Source of the DNA: Stakelama portus
GTDB taxonomy: Bacteria; Pseudomonadota; Alphaproteobacteria; Sphingomonadales; Sphingomonadaceae
Reading direction: 5' to 3'
Assembly: GCF_003171655.1 (NCBI RefSeq)
Contig: NZ_QFZL01000002.1
Location: 434,001-498,000 of the forward strand
Length of the DNA stretch: 64,000 bases
In this document: in pieces, positions 50,481-59,527 of the stretch
Layout: the number at the start of each line of letters is the position of its first letter
How positions within the stretch are numbered: position 1 is the stretch's first letter
The notes under the pieces: generated by a model
What the model was told of the DNA's origin: nothing
Seen by the model: only the letters and a program-made list of their open reading frames with translations
The model's database searches: none
Made by a program: the position numbers and the translations under genes

Positions 50481-52826
50481 TCAACTCAAGACCGCATTGT
50501 GTCTGGCGCGCTCTTCCTCGACCGCCTTGAGCTCCGCCGGATCGATCGCCTCGAGGATGCCGCGTTCGAACAACTCGGCAACCGCAGCTTCGGGCAAATC
50601 GAGCCATTCGGCGACGACATCATGGCTGTGTTCCCCGGCCATAGGCGCCGGGCGGCGCAGGGCGTCGTCCAGATTGCGGCTCCGCGTATGCGCGGCCTCG
50701 GACGTCACGTCCTCGTTCAGATAGGGATGCTGCTCGACGCGATAAAAGCCGCGCTCGCGATAATAGGAAAAGCCCGGCAAATCGGCGAGACGCAGCATCG
50801 GCGCAGCCGGCACGCGCGCCGATTGCAGCGACTGCGCGGCATCCGACGGCGATCGTTGCGCGATCCATGGCGCCACGGCCGCATCGATCCGATCGGCTGC
50901 GGCGAGCCGGGCCTGGGCACCTTTGAGCGCGCGCCCTTCGTCCCAGCCGATCCGATCGCACAATGCCATCCAGTCGTTGTCGTCGCGGATCGCCACGGCG
51001 CACCATTCATCCTCGCCCTGGGCGGGATAGGCGGTCCATGGCCAGTCCGGCGCCCGCTGCGGCGCGAGCCCGTCGGACACGCGCGCCACATCCGCCGCGA
51101 AATGCGCCAGCATCACTTCCGATTGCGCCACGCTGGCGGTGCCGCCGCGTCCGGTACGAAGCCGCCGGATCAGCAGCGCGACAGTCGCAATCGCGCCGAT
51201 CCGGGCGGCGACGTGATCGGGATAGATGGTGATCGTATCCGAAAAGCCTTCCGGATCGTCGGGATAGCGCCACGCAAGCGTCAGCCCGGTCGCCGCACGC
51301 ACCAGCGGGCCATAGCCCATGCGGTTGCTCCACGGGCCGGAACTGCCGAACGCCGAACTGTCGGTCATCACGATCGCCGGATTGACCGCCGCGATCTCCG
51401 CATAGGACAGCCCGAGATTTTCGAGGGCGCCGGGTTTGAAATTGGAAAGGATCACATCGGCTTGCGCGGCAAGCTTCAGAAAGACCGCGCGGCCTTCCGG
51501 ATCGCGCAGATTGATCCCCAGACTGCGCTTGTTGCGATGGCCGGCGGCGAAACTGACCGACATGCCATAGCTGAGATAGGATTGGCGGTTGCCGTCGGGA
51601 TAGGCGCGTGATTCGACCTTGACGACATCGGCGCCCTGATCGCCGAGCAGGCGCCCGGTTTCGGCGCCGACCACGATCACCCCCATGTCGAGCACCTTGA
51701 GCCCGGCGAAGGGCCGCTCGGCATCCGGCCGCGAAGGCCCGGGAAATGCAGTCGCACTCGCCTGGCGCGGCGCCAGGTCGAGTCCCATGCGGCGGCCGTC
51801 GATCGTGACGACGCCATTGGGCAATGTGACGCTCCGGTCGCCCTCGATGGGGACCTGCGTTACCCCATGGCGTTCGCGCACATGGCTGGTGGCGATGCTT
51901 TCCTCGAAAGTGAGCACCGCGGAAATCGGAACGCCATGCTCCTGCCCTTCCCGCTCCAGATCCTCGCGCGTCCGACCGGCGAAAAACCGGGCGATCGCCG
52001 GCAGCAGATCCGGTGACTTATACCGCGCCACCATGTTGTTGAGCCTGGGATCGGCGAATTCGGGCGGCTCGCCCATCCAGCGAAACATCCCCTGCCATTG
52101 CCGTTTCGACAACAGGCAGATGCGGACATGGCCGTCGGCGCATTTCAGAACCGGATATTGAAATCCCTGCGACGGGCGATCGCGCGACAGAAGATTGGCG
52201 GGCTTGCCCATCGTCGCGCTGCCGCTGATGCCGTAACCGGGATCAAGCGCCTGGACCGCACCGTCCAGCGCGGAAAAGTCGATAAGATCGCCCTTGCCGG
52301 TTCGCAGCGCCCGGAACAGCGCCGTCACGAGCGTATAGGCCGCCTGCGAAGCTGCGCATTGATAGGCGAGGTCGCCGGGCGGCAACAGCGGCGCACGGCC
52401 ACGGATACCGGATCGGGCCAACTCGCCTGACAGCGCGTGCAGCACCGGACCCGCGCCCTGCCAGTCGGAAATGCCGGTATCGCTGCCGAAATCGCTGACC
52501 CGCATCACCACCAGTTCCGGCCTCGCATCAGCGAGCGCCTGAAGGTCGAGCGACTGTGCCGCATCGGCAACCACGATATCGGCAGCCGCGATCAATGCGC
52601 GTGCCGCATCGCTGTCCGGCGCGATATGGTGACGCTGCTTTCCGGCATTGGCGGCAAGATCGGCATAGCGATCGGCGACCGGAGCTTCCGGCTCGATGCG
52701 CGCTACGCTCGCGCCCAATTCCGCAAGATATCGTGTCGCCGGTGCCAGCGGCCCATGGATGAGGTCTACAACTCGTATTCCGGCAAGCGGACGTTCGACA
52801 CCGTCGGGGACGGAACTATCCTCCAT
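50481..52826 (-). CDS. Double-length (fused) CaiB/BaiF family III CoA-transferase
   Basis: 781 aa, about twice a normal subunit. Module 1 (residues about 10-370) starts GIRVVDLIHGPLAPATRYLA and keeps an Asp in IDFSALDGAVQAL. Module 2 (about 385-780) starts GLKVLDMGVIVVGAETGRLL and has Glu in SVAQSEVMLAH at the equivalent position. Family III enzymes work as interlocked dimers, so the fusion may form a pseudo-dimer. It would activate the substrate acid by CoA transfer. ATG 52826 overlaps the GFA stop as TGATG. Confidence 0.9.
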   Translation of the reverse strand: MEDSSVPDGVERPLAGIRVVDLIHGPLAPATRYLAELGASVARIEPEAPVADRYADLAANAGKQRHHIAPDSDAARALIAAADIVVADAAQSLDLQALADARPELVVMRVSDFGSDTGISDWQGAGPVLHALSGELARSGIRGRAPLLPPGDLAYQCAASQAAYTLVTALFRALRTGKGDLIDFSALDGAVQALDPGYGISGSATMGKPANLLSRDRPSQGFQYPVLKCADGHVRICLLSKRQWQGMFRWMGEPPEFADPRLNNMVARYKSPDLLPAIARFFAGRTREDLEREGQEHGVPISAVLTFEESIATSHVRERHGVTQVPIEGDRSVTLPNGVVTIDGRRMGLDLAPRQASATAFPGPSRPDAERPFAGLKVLDMGVIVVGAETGRLLGDQGADVVKVESRAYPDGNRQSYLSYGMSVSFAAGHRNKRSLGINLRDPEGRAVFLKLAAQADVILSNFKPGALENLGLSYAEIAAVNPAIVMTDSSAFGSSGPWSNRMGYGPLVRAATGLTLAWRYPDDPEGFSDTITIYPDHVAARIGAIATVALLIRRLRTGRGGTASVAQSEVMLAHFAADVARVSDGLAPQRAPDWPWTAYPAQGEDEWCAVAIRDDNDWMALCDRIGWDEGRALKGAQARLAAADRIDAAVAPWIAQRSPSDAAQSLQSARVPAAPMLRLADLPGFSYYRERGFYRVEQHPYLNEDVTSEAAHTRSRNLDDALRRPAPMAGEHSHDVVAEWLDLPEAAVAELFERGILEAIDPAELKAVEEERARHNAVLS

Positions 52827-53251
52827 CAGGCTTGCGGCCCCTTCGGAAAGCTGGGCATGCCCTCTGGAATCGTGACCCATGGGAGTTTCGACTGGGTCCA
52901 GATATGCACGGTCGGCGGAAAGGCATCCGCGCTGTCGAGCGTCCCGACCTTCACCGCTGCGATTTTGGGCGCAGCGCTGGAAACCGACCGGATCGGCGAC
53001 CCGCATTTGCCGCAGAACTGGCGCGCCAGCGGTGCGCCGCTGTCGGTGTCGGTCTGCGTATATTCGGTAAGCTGCCCTTCGACGGTCATTGTCGAGGCGC
53101 GCACCACCATGTTCACGGAATAGGCGGAACCCGATTGTGCCCGGCAATGCGTGCAGTGACACACGGCAATGGCGAGCGGCTCCGACGCAATGGCATATCG
53201 CACCGCGCCACAATTGCATCCGCCTGTTATCTCGCGAGCTTCATCCGCCAT
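52826..53251 (-). CDS. GFA-family zinc protein (glutathione-dependent formaldehyde-activating enzyme-like)
   Basis: 141 aa Mss4-like fold. Zinc-binding Cys are in GGCNCGAVRY (two), AVCHCTHCRAQSGS (three) and FCGKCGSP (two). GFA proteins bind small thiol adducts; substrate unknown here. It is coupled (TGATG) to the CoA-transferase. Upstream at 53270 lies one exact TTAATC half-site. The 169 bp between this gene and the TonB-receptor stop contain only that and a likely promoter. Confidence 0.87.
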   Translation of the reverse strand: MADEAREITGGCNCGAVRYAIASEPLAIAVCHCTHCRAQSGSAYSVNMVVRASTMTVEGQLTEYTQTDTDSGAPLARQFCGKCGSPIRSVSSAAPKIAAVKVGTLDSADAFPPTVHIWTQSKLPWVTIPEGMPSFPKGPQA

Positions 53252-53269
53252 GCAAACCTCTCAACTAAC

Positions 53270-53285
53270 TTAATCAACTAACTGA
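53270..53285 (-). promoter_or_regulatory. Degenerate TetR-type operator upstream of GFA/CoA-transferase operon
   Basis: TTAATC-AACT-AACTGA: one arm is exact, the other matches at 3 of 6 positions. It is 19 bp before the GFA ATG, in an AT-rich stretch, at the same distance as the better copies elsewhere. Listed as a candidate only. Confidence 0.3.
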
Positions 53286-53420
53286 TCCGGGAACATTCAT
53301 GCAAGCGGCGAAAGCAGATACTGTCAGATCGAACAGCCCAACGCTTCCGCGCGTGGATGTTCCAGGGTGCAGCCTCGGCGATTGCGGCGGGACGCACCGG
53401 TCCCGCCGCCGCCTGTTCCC

Positions 53421-55868
53421 CTAGAAGTGGAAACCGACCTCCACGTAGATTTCACGCGGATTTTCAACGAATGCGGACATATCCGCAGTCGATCCGACGG
53501 TGGTGCCGGTTCCGTTGCCGCCGGTGAACGGGATATCGTTCGCCGAGGTCACGACCAGTTCGTTGGAAAGGTTGCGCCCGATCAGCGCGATCGACCAGCG
53601 ATCATCCTGTCCATGAAGCGTGATCGAGGCATCATATTTGGTGAAGGCAGACTGAATCCCATCCGGCCGCAGCGTGTCGGTGAAATAATAGGAAGAAGTA
53701 TGGCTCACATCGCCGCTGAGCGTCAGGCGCAGCGCGTTCGACAGCGGCGCATCAAAGGTGGCACCTACGCGACCGGCGAATTCGGGTGCCTTGGGCGGGG
53801 TGCGGCCATCATAATCCTGCGCGGTATAGGCACCCCCGACCAATTGCTGATCGCACCCTTCGGCAACCGTCTGACCACCGTAGCACTGACCGACATAGTT
53901 CTTGTACTTGGCGTCGTTATACGCCGCTGCGGCGCGCAACGTCAGGCCGGGAAGCGCGCTGACCGTCCAATTGACGTCACCTTCGATACCCCGTGTGCGC
54001 AAGGTGCCGGCATTGCCGGCGATCAGCCCGATCGTAACCGGATCGAACGTCTGAACCTGCAGGTTGGTATAGTCGTAATTATACACCGTCAGGTTGATCG
54101 CCAGATCGCGGCCGAATGCCAGCGTGCGCAGCCCGACTTCGCCGCCTTCCGCCAGTTCACTTCCATAGCGGCCGGCCTCGGCGCTCGCCGCCGGAGTCAA
54201 CGCCTGGGAGATATTGTAGCCGCCCGCCTTGAAGCCCTGCTTATACGATGCATAGAGCGTGGTATCGGCCCCCGGCTTGTATCGCAGCGTCACTTCGGGC
54301 GAGAGATTTTCGTCGCGGAAACGATCGGTGAACGCGATGCCGCCCGGGAATGCCCCGCTGAATGCGGAATGCGCCGGATATGACCGCTGATAGGAATCGC
54401 GGGCCTCGATGCTGTACCGCGCACCGCCCGAAAGCTCGAACTTGCCGAGTTCCAGCGTGCCCTGAACGAATACCGACATCGAGTCGGTCGAAAATCCGTT
54501 GTCGCGCTTGAACGTCGTATAGGTACCGGTGACCGGATCGATCGGCACGGGGAAGATATACGCATCGGTGTTGAAGAGGAAATCGCCGTGCGCGTAGAAC
54601 AGCCCGGTCAGAATGTTCAGCGGTCCGTCGAAATCCGACTGGAACCGCAGCTCTTCGGAATATTGTTTGAAATCCGCGAGCTGCGTGAACGAAGCCGGAT
54701 ACGCCTCACCCGAAACATTGTTCAGATCGGTCTGCTTGAAGTGGTAGTAACCGGTAATCGACGTGACATCGATCGTGTCCGTATCGATATTCCCCGTCAG
54801 CACCGCATATTGCGAGCGGAAGCGCGCATACATGCGTCCGTCGCGGGCATAGCGGTAATTCGCGTCGGCGACCTCGACCGGGATTGATGAGGAATCAGAA
54901 ACCCCGTTGACGCGGCAATCGGCGTTGGGGCTGGGCGGAATGCCGTTTGCCGCGGCCGGCGTCGTACGCCCGCTGCCACAGATCCGCTCGAGAACATCGG
55001 TGGGACCGCCGTCATCCAGCCAGGTAGCGCCGGTTTTCAGCTGCAGATTGAATGTCGGCGTCACATCCCAGTCGAGCGTCAGACGCCCGCTGAATGCCTC
55101 CCCGCCACCCCTGCGATCGGCATTGCGATGCCGCTCAAGCCCGAGGGGATTCAAATAGGTTTCCGCCGCACTGTTCTTGAACGCGCCGTCGCTATGCGAA
55201 TAGCGGCCGGCAAGACGCGCGCGGAAGCCGTCGGTTATCGGACCCGAAACAAAGCCCTGAACATATTTTTCGCGCGCTTCGAACCCATAGCCTGCGCGAC
55301 CACCCACCTCAAACTCATCGGTCGGGCTGTTGGAAGTGATGCTGATCAGACCAGCCGTCGTGTTCTTGCCGAAAAACAGCGCCTGCGGGCCCTTGAGCAC
55401 CTGCACATTGGCGATGTCATATTGCGGAAGGCTGATTTCCCGACCGCGGCTCATGGGCAGGCCGTCAATGACGAACGACACCGACTGATCGAAGCCCGCG
55501 CTGAGCGCCGTCGACCCCACGCCGCGCAGGAAGATGCTCGCCGAGGAGCCCGATGCCGCCTTACCGGCGACCAGATTGGGGACCATCGTGGCGAGATCGG
55601 AAACGCGCGAAACCGAATAATCTTCCAGCATGTCGCCGCTGATGGCAGTGATCGCGACCGGCGCGTCGATCAGGCGCTCGTCGCGACGGCGCGCCGTAAC
55701 CACGATTTCGTTTGCGGCCGGCGTCGGTGCATCCTGGGCAGCCGTGGAATCCTGCTGATCCGATGCCTGTGCTTCCTGCGCTTGCACATGAGGCGCAAAG
55801 GCCAGCGAGCCAAATCCGATTGCAAAAACACTCGCGCTCAACGCGAGCTTGCAGCGAACAATACCCAT
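53421..55868 (-). CDS. TonB-dependent outer-membrane receptor (CoA-catabolic locus)
   Basis: 815 aa. Signal peptide (MGIVRCKLALSASVFAIGFG, cleavage near VQA), a Gln/Asp/Ala linker, TonB-box-like NEIVVTARRRDERLIDAPVA, the plug (SDLATMVPNLVAG, VQVLKGPQALFFGKNTTAGL), then the barrel ending in Phe (YVEVGFHF). In-frame GTG 55880, ATG 55874 and ATG 55868 precede the signal; GAGG is spaced 6 nt from 55868. It is divergent from the TetR gene, with a near-palindromic operator 13 bp upstream of its start, suggesting substrate-inducible import of the pathway's hydrophobic substrate. Confidence 0.93.
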   Translation of the reverse strand: MGIVRCKLALSASVFAIGFGSLAFAPHVQAQEAQASDQQDSTAAQDAPTPAANEIVVTARRRDERLIDAPVAITAISGDMLEDYSVSRVSDLATMVPNLVAGKAASGSSASIFLRGVGSTALSAGFDQSVSFVIDGLPMSRGREISLPQYDIANVQVLKGPQALFFGKNTTAGLISITSNSPTDEFEVGGRAGYGFEAREKYVQGFVSGPITDGFRARLAGRYSHSDGAFKNSAAETYLNPLGLERHRNADRRGGGEAFSGRLTLDWDVTPTFNLQLKTGATWLDDGGPTDVLERICGSGRTTPAAANGIPPSPNADCRVNGVSDSSSIPVEVADANYRYARDGRMYARFRSQYAVLTGNIDTDTIDVTSITGYYHFKQTDLNNVSGEAYPASFTQLADFKQYSEELRFQSDFDGPLNILTGLFYAHGDFLFNTDAYIFPVPIDPVTGTYTTFKRDNGFSTDSMSVFVQGTLELGKFELSGGARYSIEARDSYQRSYPAHSAFSGAFPGGIAFTDRFRDENLSPEVTLRYKPGADTTLYASYKQGFKAGGYNISQALTPAASAEAGRYGSELAEGGEVGLRTLAFGRDLAINLTVYNYDYTNLQVQTFDPVTIGLIAGNAGTLRTRGIEGDVNWTVSALPGLTLRAAAAYNDAKYKNYVGQCYGGQTVAEGCDQQLVGGAYTAQDYDGRTPPKAPEFAGRVGATFDAPLSNALRLTLSGDVSHTSSYYFTDTLRPDGIQSAFTKYDASITLHGQDDRWSIALIGRNLSNELVVTSANDIPFTGGNGTGTTVGSTADMSAFVENPREIYVEVGFHF

Positions 55869-55880
55869 CTCCATCCTCAC

Positions 55881-55896
55881 TTAATTATTTGCTTAA
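55881..55896. promoter_or_regulatory. TetR-type operator in the TonB receptor/TetR divergent region
   Basis: TTAATT-ATTT-GCTTAA matches the consensus TTAATC-N4-GATTAA at 10 of 12 arm positions and lies 13 bp upstream of the receptor ATG, inside the 178-bp gap shared with tetR. Binding here could control the receptor strongly and tetR weakly. Confidence 0.6.
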
Positions 55897-56046
55897 ACAT
55901 CCCTAGCGGCATTAGGTTTTGGGTCAACCGCTTTCGGATGCCGAAATCGCAAAATCTGGGAGGTGTGGCCAAAACCAAACACCCCGGACATGGGCTGTTG
56001 TGCGGACCGATCGCGACTGCGAAAACGCGCTCGAAAGGAATCGTTC

Positions 56047-56727
56047 TTGGCGCGACCATCAAAGCCCCTGATTTCCCGCAGAGGTGCGGCGGAAGCCGCC
56101 CTGGCGGTCATCGACGAAGTCGGACTTGAGAAACTAAGCCTGTCGCAGGTTGCCCAGCGGCTCGGCGTTCGGTCGCCATCGCTCTATTATCATTTCCGCG
56201 ACAAGGACGCGCTGCTCGAGGAAGTCGCGCGGCTGCTGCTGCTCGAAATACGCGTTCACCTTCAGGGTCAGGCGTCTGCGGAGGAATGGATCGTCTCGCT
56301 GTGCGTCAGTGCGCGCCGCACGCTGCTTGCCCATCCCAATGCAGCGCCGCTGATGCTGCGCTTCTTCCCGCGCAAGCTTTTGCTGCGCGCCTATGATCGA
56401 TGGACGAAAACCTATGACTATCCCCCCGAAGCCCATATGGCGGTGATCGAGGGGACCGAGAAGCTGACATTCGGTTCGGCATTGTTCGCCGCAGCGGCGG
56501 CGGTTCGCGGCGAGGCACCGATGCCGCCCATCGATGCGCACGAATATCCGCAACTTGGCAAAGCGCTGGAAAGCAATCCCTTCGACGAAGAGCAGCTGTT
56601 CATCGAAACGCTGCGCATGTTTCTGGCGGGCGTCCGGGCGCGTATCGAACAGGGTTCGCTCGGCCGCCCGCTGTCCCATGCCGGGGGATCGACGACCGCG
56701 CAGGCGCGCGATCGTCGATCCGCCTGA
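56047..56727 (+). CDS. TetR/AcrR family transcriptional regulator
   Basis: 226 aa. The N-terminal helix-turn-helix is RGAAEAALAVIDEVGLEKLSL followed by QVAQRLGVRSPSLYYHFRDKDALLEEVAR. The C-terminal domain (about 75-215) resembles the TetR_C group with an Arg-rich dimer helix and a variable hydrophobic pocket. The TTG at 56047 is chosen because AAGGAA lies 6 nt upstream and the HTH follows; an ATG at 55963 would add 28 residues with no ribosome site. Convergent with the P450 gene (9-bp gap). Probable master repressor of the surrounding catabolic genes. Confidence 0.9.
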   Translation: MARPSKPLISRRGAAEAALAVIDEVGLEKLSLSQVAQRLGVRSPSLYYHFRDKDALLEEVARLLLLEIRVHLQGQASAEEWIVSLCVSARRTLLAHPNAAPLMLRFFPRKLLLRAYDRWTKTYDYPPEAHMAVIEGTEKLTFGSALFAAAAAVRGEAPMPPIDAHEYPQLGKALESNPFDEEQLFIETLRMFLAGVRARIEQGSLGRPLSHAGGSTTAQARDRRSA

Positions 56728-56736
56728 ACCCGCTGG

Positions 56737-57966
56737 TCAGGCGCGAGTCACATCCCATTCGATCGGGAGATTTTCCAGCGCCATCACCGTGCCCATGCGG
56801 AAGCGGTGCGGCTGCCCCGCCACGGCTCGGAACGACGGAATACGCTTGATCCATTCCTCGGTGAGAATGCGGATTTCCGCGCGCCCCAGCACATGTCCGA
56901 TGCACATGTGCGGACCCGAAGAAAAGGTAAGGTGCGCCGTTCGCTTGCGATCGATATCAAAGGCATTGGGCGCGTCGAACTTTTTGGGATCGCGGCTGCC
57001 GACGGTCAGGATATTGAGCACCATCTCGCCTTCCCGGAATTTCGCTTCGCCGATGTCGATGTCCTTCACCACCAGGCGCGGCGTGTTGACCACTCCGTAC
57101 AGGCGGATCGCCTCATCGGCAAAGGCAGCGATCGCCGAGGAGTCGTTCACGATCCGCTCCTGGACATCGGGCATCTGCGCCAGCTGCTGATAGGCAAAGC
57201 CAGTGACATTGGTCACGGTGTCCATGCCGCCCAGGAACAGAATGAAGGTCATCGCCAGGATTTCGTCGTCGCTCATCTGGCGACCACCGATGTCGACATT
57301 GATGAAATGCGTCATCAGCTTGTCATCGGGATTGACGCGCTTTTCCGCGATCAAAACCTTCAGGATCCCCAGGATCTCTGCGCTGAGGCGGCCCATGGTC
57401 TCCGCGTCGCTCTGCGCGTCGAAAAACTCCTCGGCGAGATTCCGGAATTCCTTGAGCCGGGACAGGTCCATTCCCATCAGTTCCATGAACACCGAAACCG
57501 GGAACAGCTTGGCGACATCGCCCTGAAAGTCGCAATGTCCCTGATCGACGACGGCATCGATGATCTGCGCCGCCCATTCCCGGATCCGCGGCTCGAGCGC
57601 CTTGATCGCATTCGGCCCGAACATCGGCTGCATCGCGCGACGATAGGGCAGGTTTTCGGGCGGATCGAGGCTGAGCGGGATATAGAAAGGCGGATTTTCC
57701 ACCCGCGGAATCTGCATCTCCCGGACCGAGAAATGCTCCGGATTGGTCACGACGGCAGTAATGGCGTCGAACCCCTTCGCGATCCAGTGCCCGCCGTTGA
57801 GCGGCGTCCAGAAGATATCCGGCACCTGCTCGAGCGCGCGCGCATAATCGCCCTGGACGTCTTCGCCGACGCGCGAATCGCCATAGATGTCGAACTCGAA
57901 AACAAGATGGGGCGGCACATGATCCGGAATCACGGGCGGCAATTCGATAGAGGCAGTAGCATTCAT
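56737..57966 (-). CDS. Cytochrome P450
   Basis: 409 aa soluble bacterial P450. The I-helix contains LFLGGMDTVTN (the Gly-Gly-x-Asp-Thr oxygen-activation motif), the ExxR pair is in FADEAIRLYG, and the haem loop is FSSGPHMCIGHVLGRAE with Cys355 as axial ligand. Needs a ferredoxin and reductase; an adrenodoxin-type ferredoxin lies at 63479. Third gene of the Rieske-ligase-P450 operon (10 nt after the ligase stop). Likely hydroxylates a hydrocarbon skeleton or side chain. Confidence 0.95.
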   Translation of the reverse strand: MNATASIELPPVIPDHVPPHLVFEFDIYGDSRVGEDVQGDYARALEQVPDIFWTPLNGGHWIAKGFDAITAVVTNPEHFSVREMQIPRVENPPFYIPLSLDPPENLPYRRAMQPMFGPNAIKALEPRIREWAAQIIDAVVDQGHCDFQGDVAKLFPVSVFMELMGMDLSRLKEFRNLAEEFFDAQSDAETMGRLSAEILGILKVLIAEKRVNPDDKLMTHFINVDIGGRQMSDDEILAMTFILFLGGMDTVTNVTGFAYQQLAQMPDVQERIVNDSSAIAAFADEAIRLYGVVNTPRLVVKDIDIGEAKFREGEMVLNILTVGSRDPKKFDAPNAFDIDRKRTAHLTFSSGPHMCIGHVLGRAEIRILTEEWIKRIPSFRAVAGQPHRFRMGTVMALENLPIEWDVTRA

Positions 57967-57976
57967 CGGTCTTCTC

Positions 57977-59476
57977 CTAGCGCACGCGCATCATGGTTTC
58001 GTGCGCGCCGGCATAGCGTTCACGAATCGCGGGTTTCGAAAGCTTGCCGGTGGCAAGGCGGGGCAGCGGATCGGGCGAAAAAGCCAGATATCGCGGCACT
58101 TTGTAATCAGCCAGATTGCAATTGCAGTGTTCGATCAGAGCGGTCTCGCTGACCTGTTGCGGCCCGTGATAGACTGCGAAAGGCGTCTCTCCGAACTTGG
58201 GATCGGGCGCAGCAATCACCTGGGCTTCGGTGATGCCGGGGAATTCGCACAGGACGCGCTCAACCTCTGCGGCGGAAATGTTGAGTCCGCCGGAGATGAT
58301 CATGTCCTTCATCCGATCGAGAAAGGTCAGAAGGCCGCGTTCGTCGAGCATCCCGAGGTCTCCCGAATGGAGCCACCCGTCACGTAACGTGCGTGCGGTC
58401 TCTTCGGGGTTGCGCCAATAGCCGGTCATCATGCCCGGCGAGCGCATCAGGATTTCGCCGGGCTCGCCCGGTTCGCAATCGCTCCCGTCGGGACGCACCA
58501 CGCGAATATCGATGAAGGCGCCGCCCCAACCGCATTTCTCCGGTTCCTCGATCGCCATATGCTCGGGCATGATCGTGGCGTTGCCGCCCACTTCGGTCTG
58601 GCCGTAAATCTGGCGGAGCGTCACGCCCTTGGCGCGATAGGTTTCGAGCAACTGCCGGCTCACCCGGGCGCCGCCGCATGTCGCTATCCTGATCGAGGAG
58701 AGATCGGCATCGGCGAATTCGGGCAGCGCGGCGATCGCTTCGAAAAAGACCGGCACTGCCGCGAAACAGGCAATCCGCTCCCGCACGATAAGCCGCAGCG
58801 TTTCGAGCGGGTCGAATTGCGGCTGCATGTAATAGGTACAGCCCTGCGCCGTATAGTGAGTCAGCTGAACGAAGCCGGCCGATGTGTTGAGCGGCGCCAG
58901 CCCGATAACGCGCGCTCCCGCCGCAGTGGCCGTCTCCTCAACCGCCCAGTTCGCGGCATAGGCGAGCATGGTACGATGCGTATAGACGACCCCCTTGGGT
59001 CGCGCGGTAGAGCCGGACGTGGCGATGATGACTACCGGCGCATCCGGATCGGGGTCATGATCGACGCTCGCCGGGGCACCCGTCCTGAGCGCGACGATTT
59101 CGCGCGTCGATCGCACGGTCGGCCCGGCAGCCTGCATCGCATCGACGAATTCCGGATCGGCAAAGGCAAGCCGCGGCTCTGTCGACTGGCAAAGCTCGCC
59201 GATCTCACGCGCGGTATAGCGAAAATTGACCGGGCTGACGATGCCGCCGGCGCGGATCGTGCCCAGGATCAATGCGCAATAGGCCAGGCTGTTACGCGCG
59301 CAGATCGCCACCCGATCACCCGGTTCCAGCCCCTCGGAGATCAACAGGGCGGCAACGCGATCCGACCAGTCCTTATATTCGGCATAGGTCAGCCGGTCCT
59401 CGCCGAGGACAATCGCCGGCTGATCGGGGCGCATCCGCGCCCACCATGCGTTCACGCCCGAAAGCGTTTGTGCCAT
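57977..59476 (-). CDS. Acyl-CoA synthetase (AMP-dependent, class I adenylate-forming)
   Basis: 499 aa. AMP-binding motif IATSGSTARPKGVVY near residue 153, YGQTEVGG as the A5 motif, LHSGDLGMLDERGLLTFLDR (hinge/A8), and the C-terminal acyl-adenylate Lys in RLATGKLSKPAIRERY. Moderate size; relatives act on cyclic, aromatic or branched acids. It would make the CoA ester entering the beta-oxidation operon, alongside or instead of the CoA-transferase. Follows the Rieske gene by 51 nt and precedes the P450 by 10 nt. Confidence 0.92.
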   Translation of the reverse strand: MAQTLSGVNAWWARMRPDQPAIVLGEDRLTYAEYKDWSDRVAALLISEGLEPGDRVAICARNSLAYCALILGTIRAGGIVSPVNFRYTAREIGELCQSTEPRLAFADPEFVDAMQAAGPTVRSTREIVALRTGAPASVDHDPDPDAPVVIIATSGSTARPKGVVYTHRTMLAYAANWAVEETATAAGARVIGLAPLNTSAGFVQLTHYTAQGCTYYMQPQFDPLETLRLIVRERIACFAAVPVFFEAIAALPEFADADLSSIRIATCGGARVSRQLLETYRAKGVTLRQIYGQTEVGGNATIMPEHMAIEEPEKCGWGGAFIDIRVVRPDGSDCEPGEPGEILMRSPGMMTGYWRNPEETARTLRDGWLHSGDLGMLDERGLLTFLDRMKDMIISGGLNISAAEVERVLCEFPGITEAQVIAAPDPKFGETPFAVYHGPQQVSETALIEHCNCNLADYKVPRYLAFSPDPLPRLATGKLSKPAIRERYAGAHETMMRVR

Positions 59477-59527
59477 GGCGTCATCGCCTCCCGTTCCGGG
59501 GGACCGTGTCCGCGATCGTCGAAGCGT

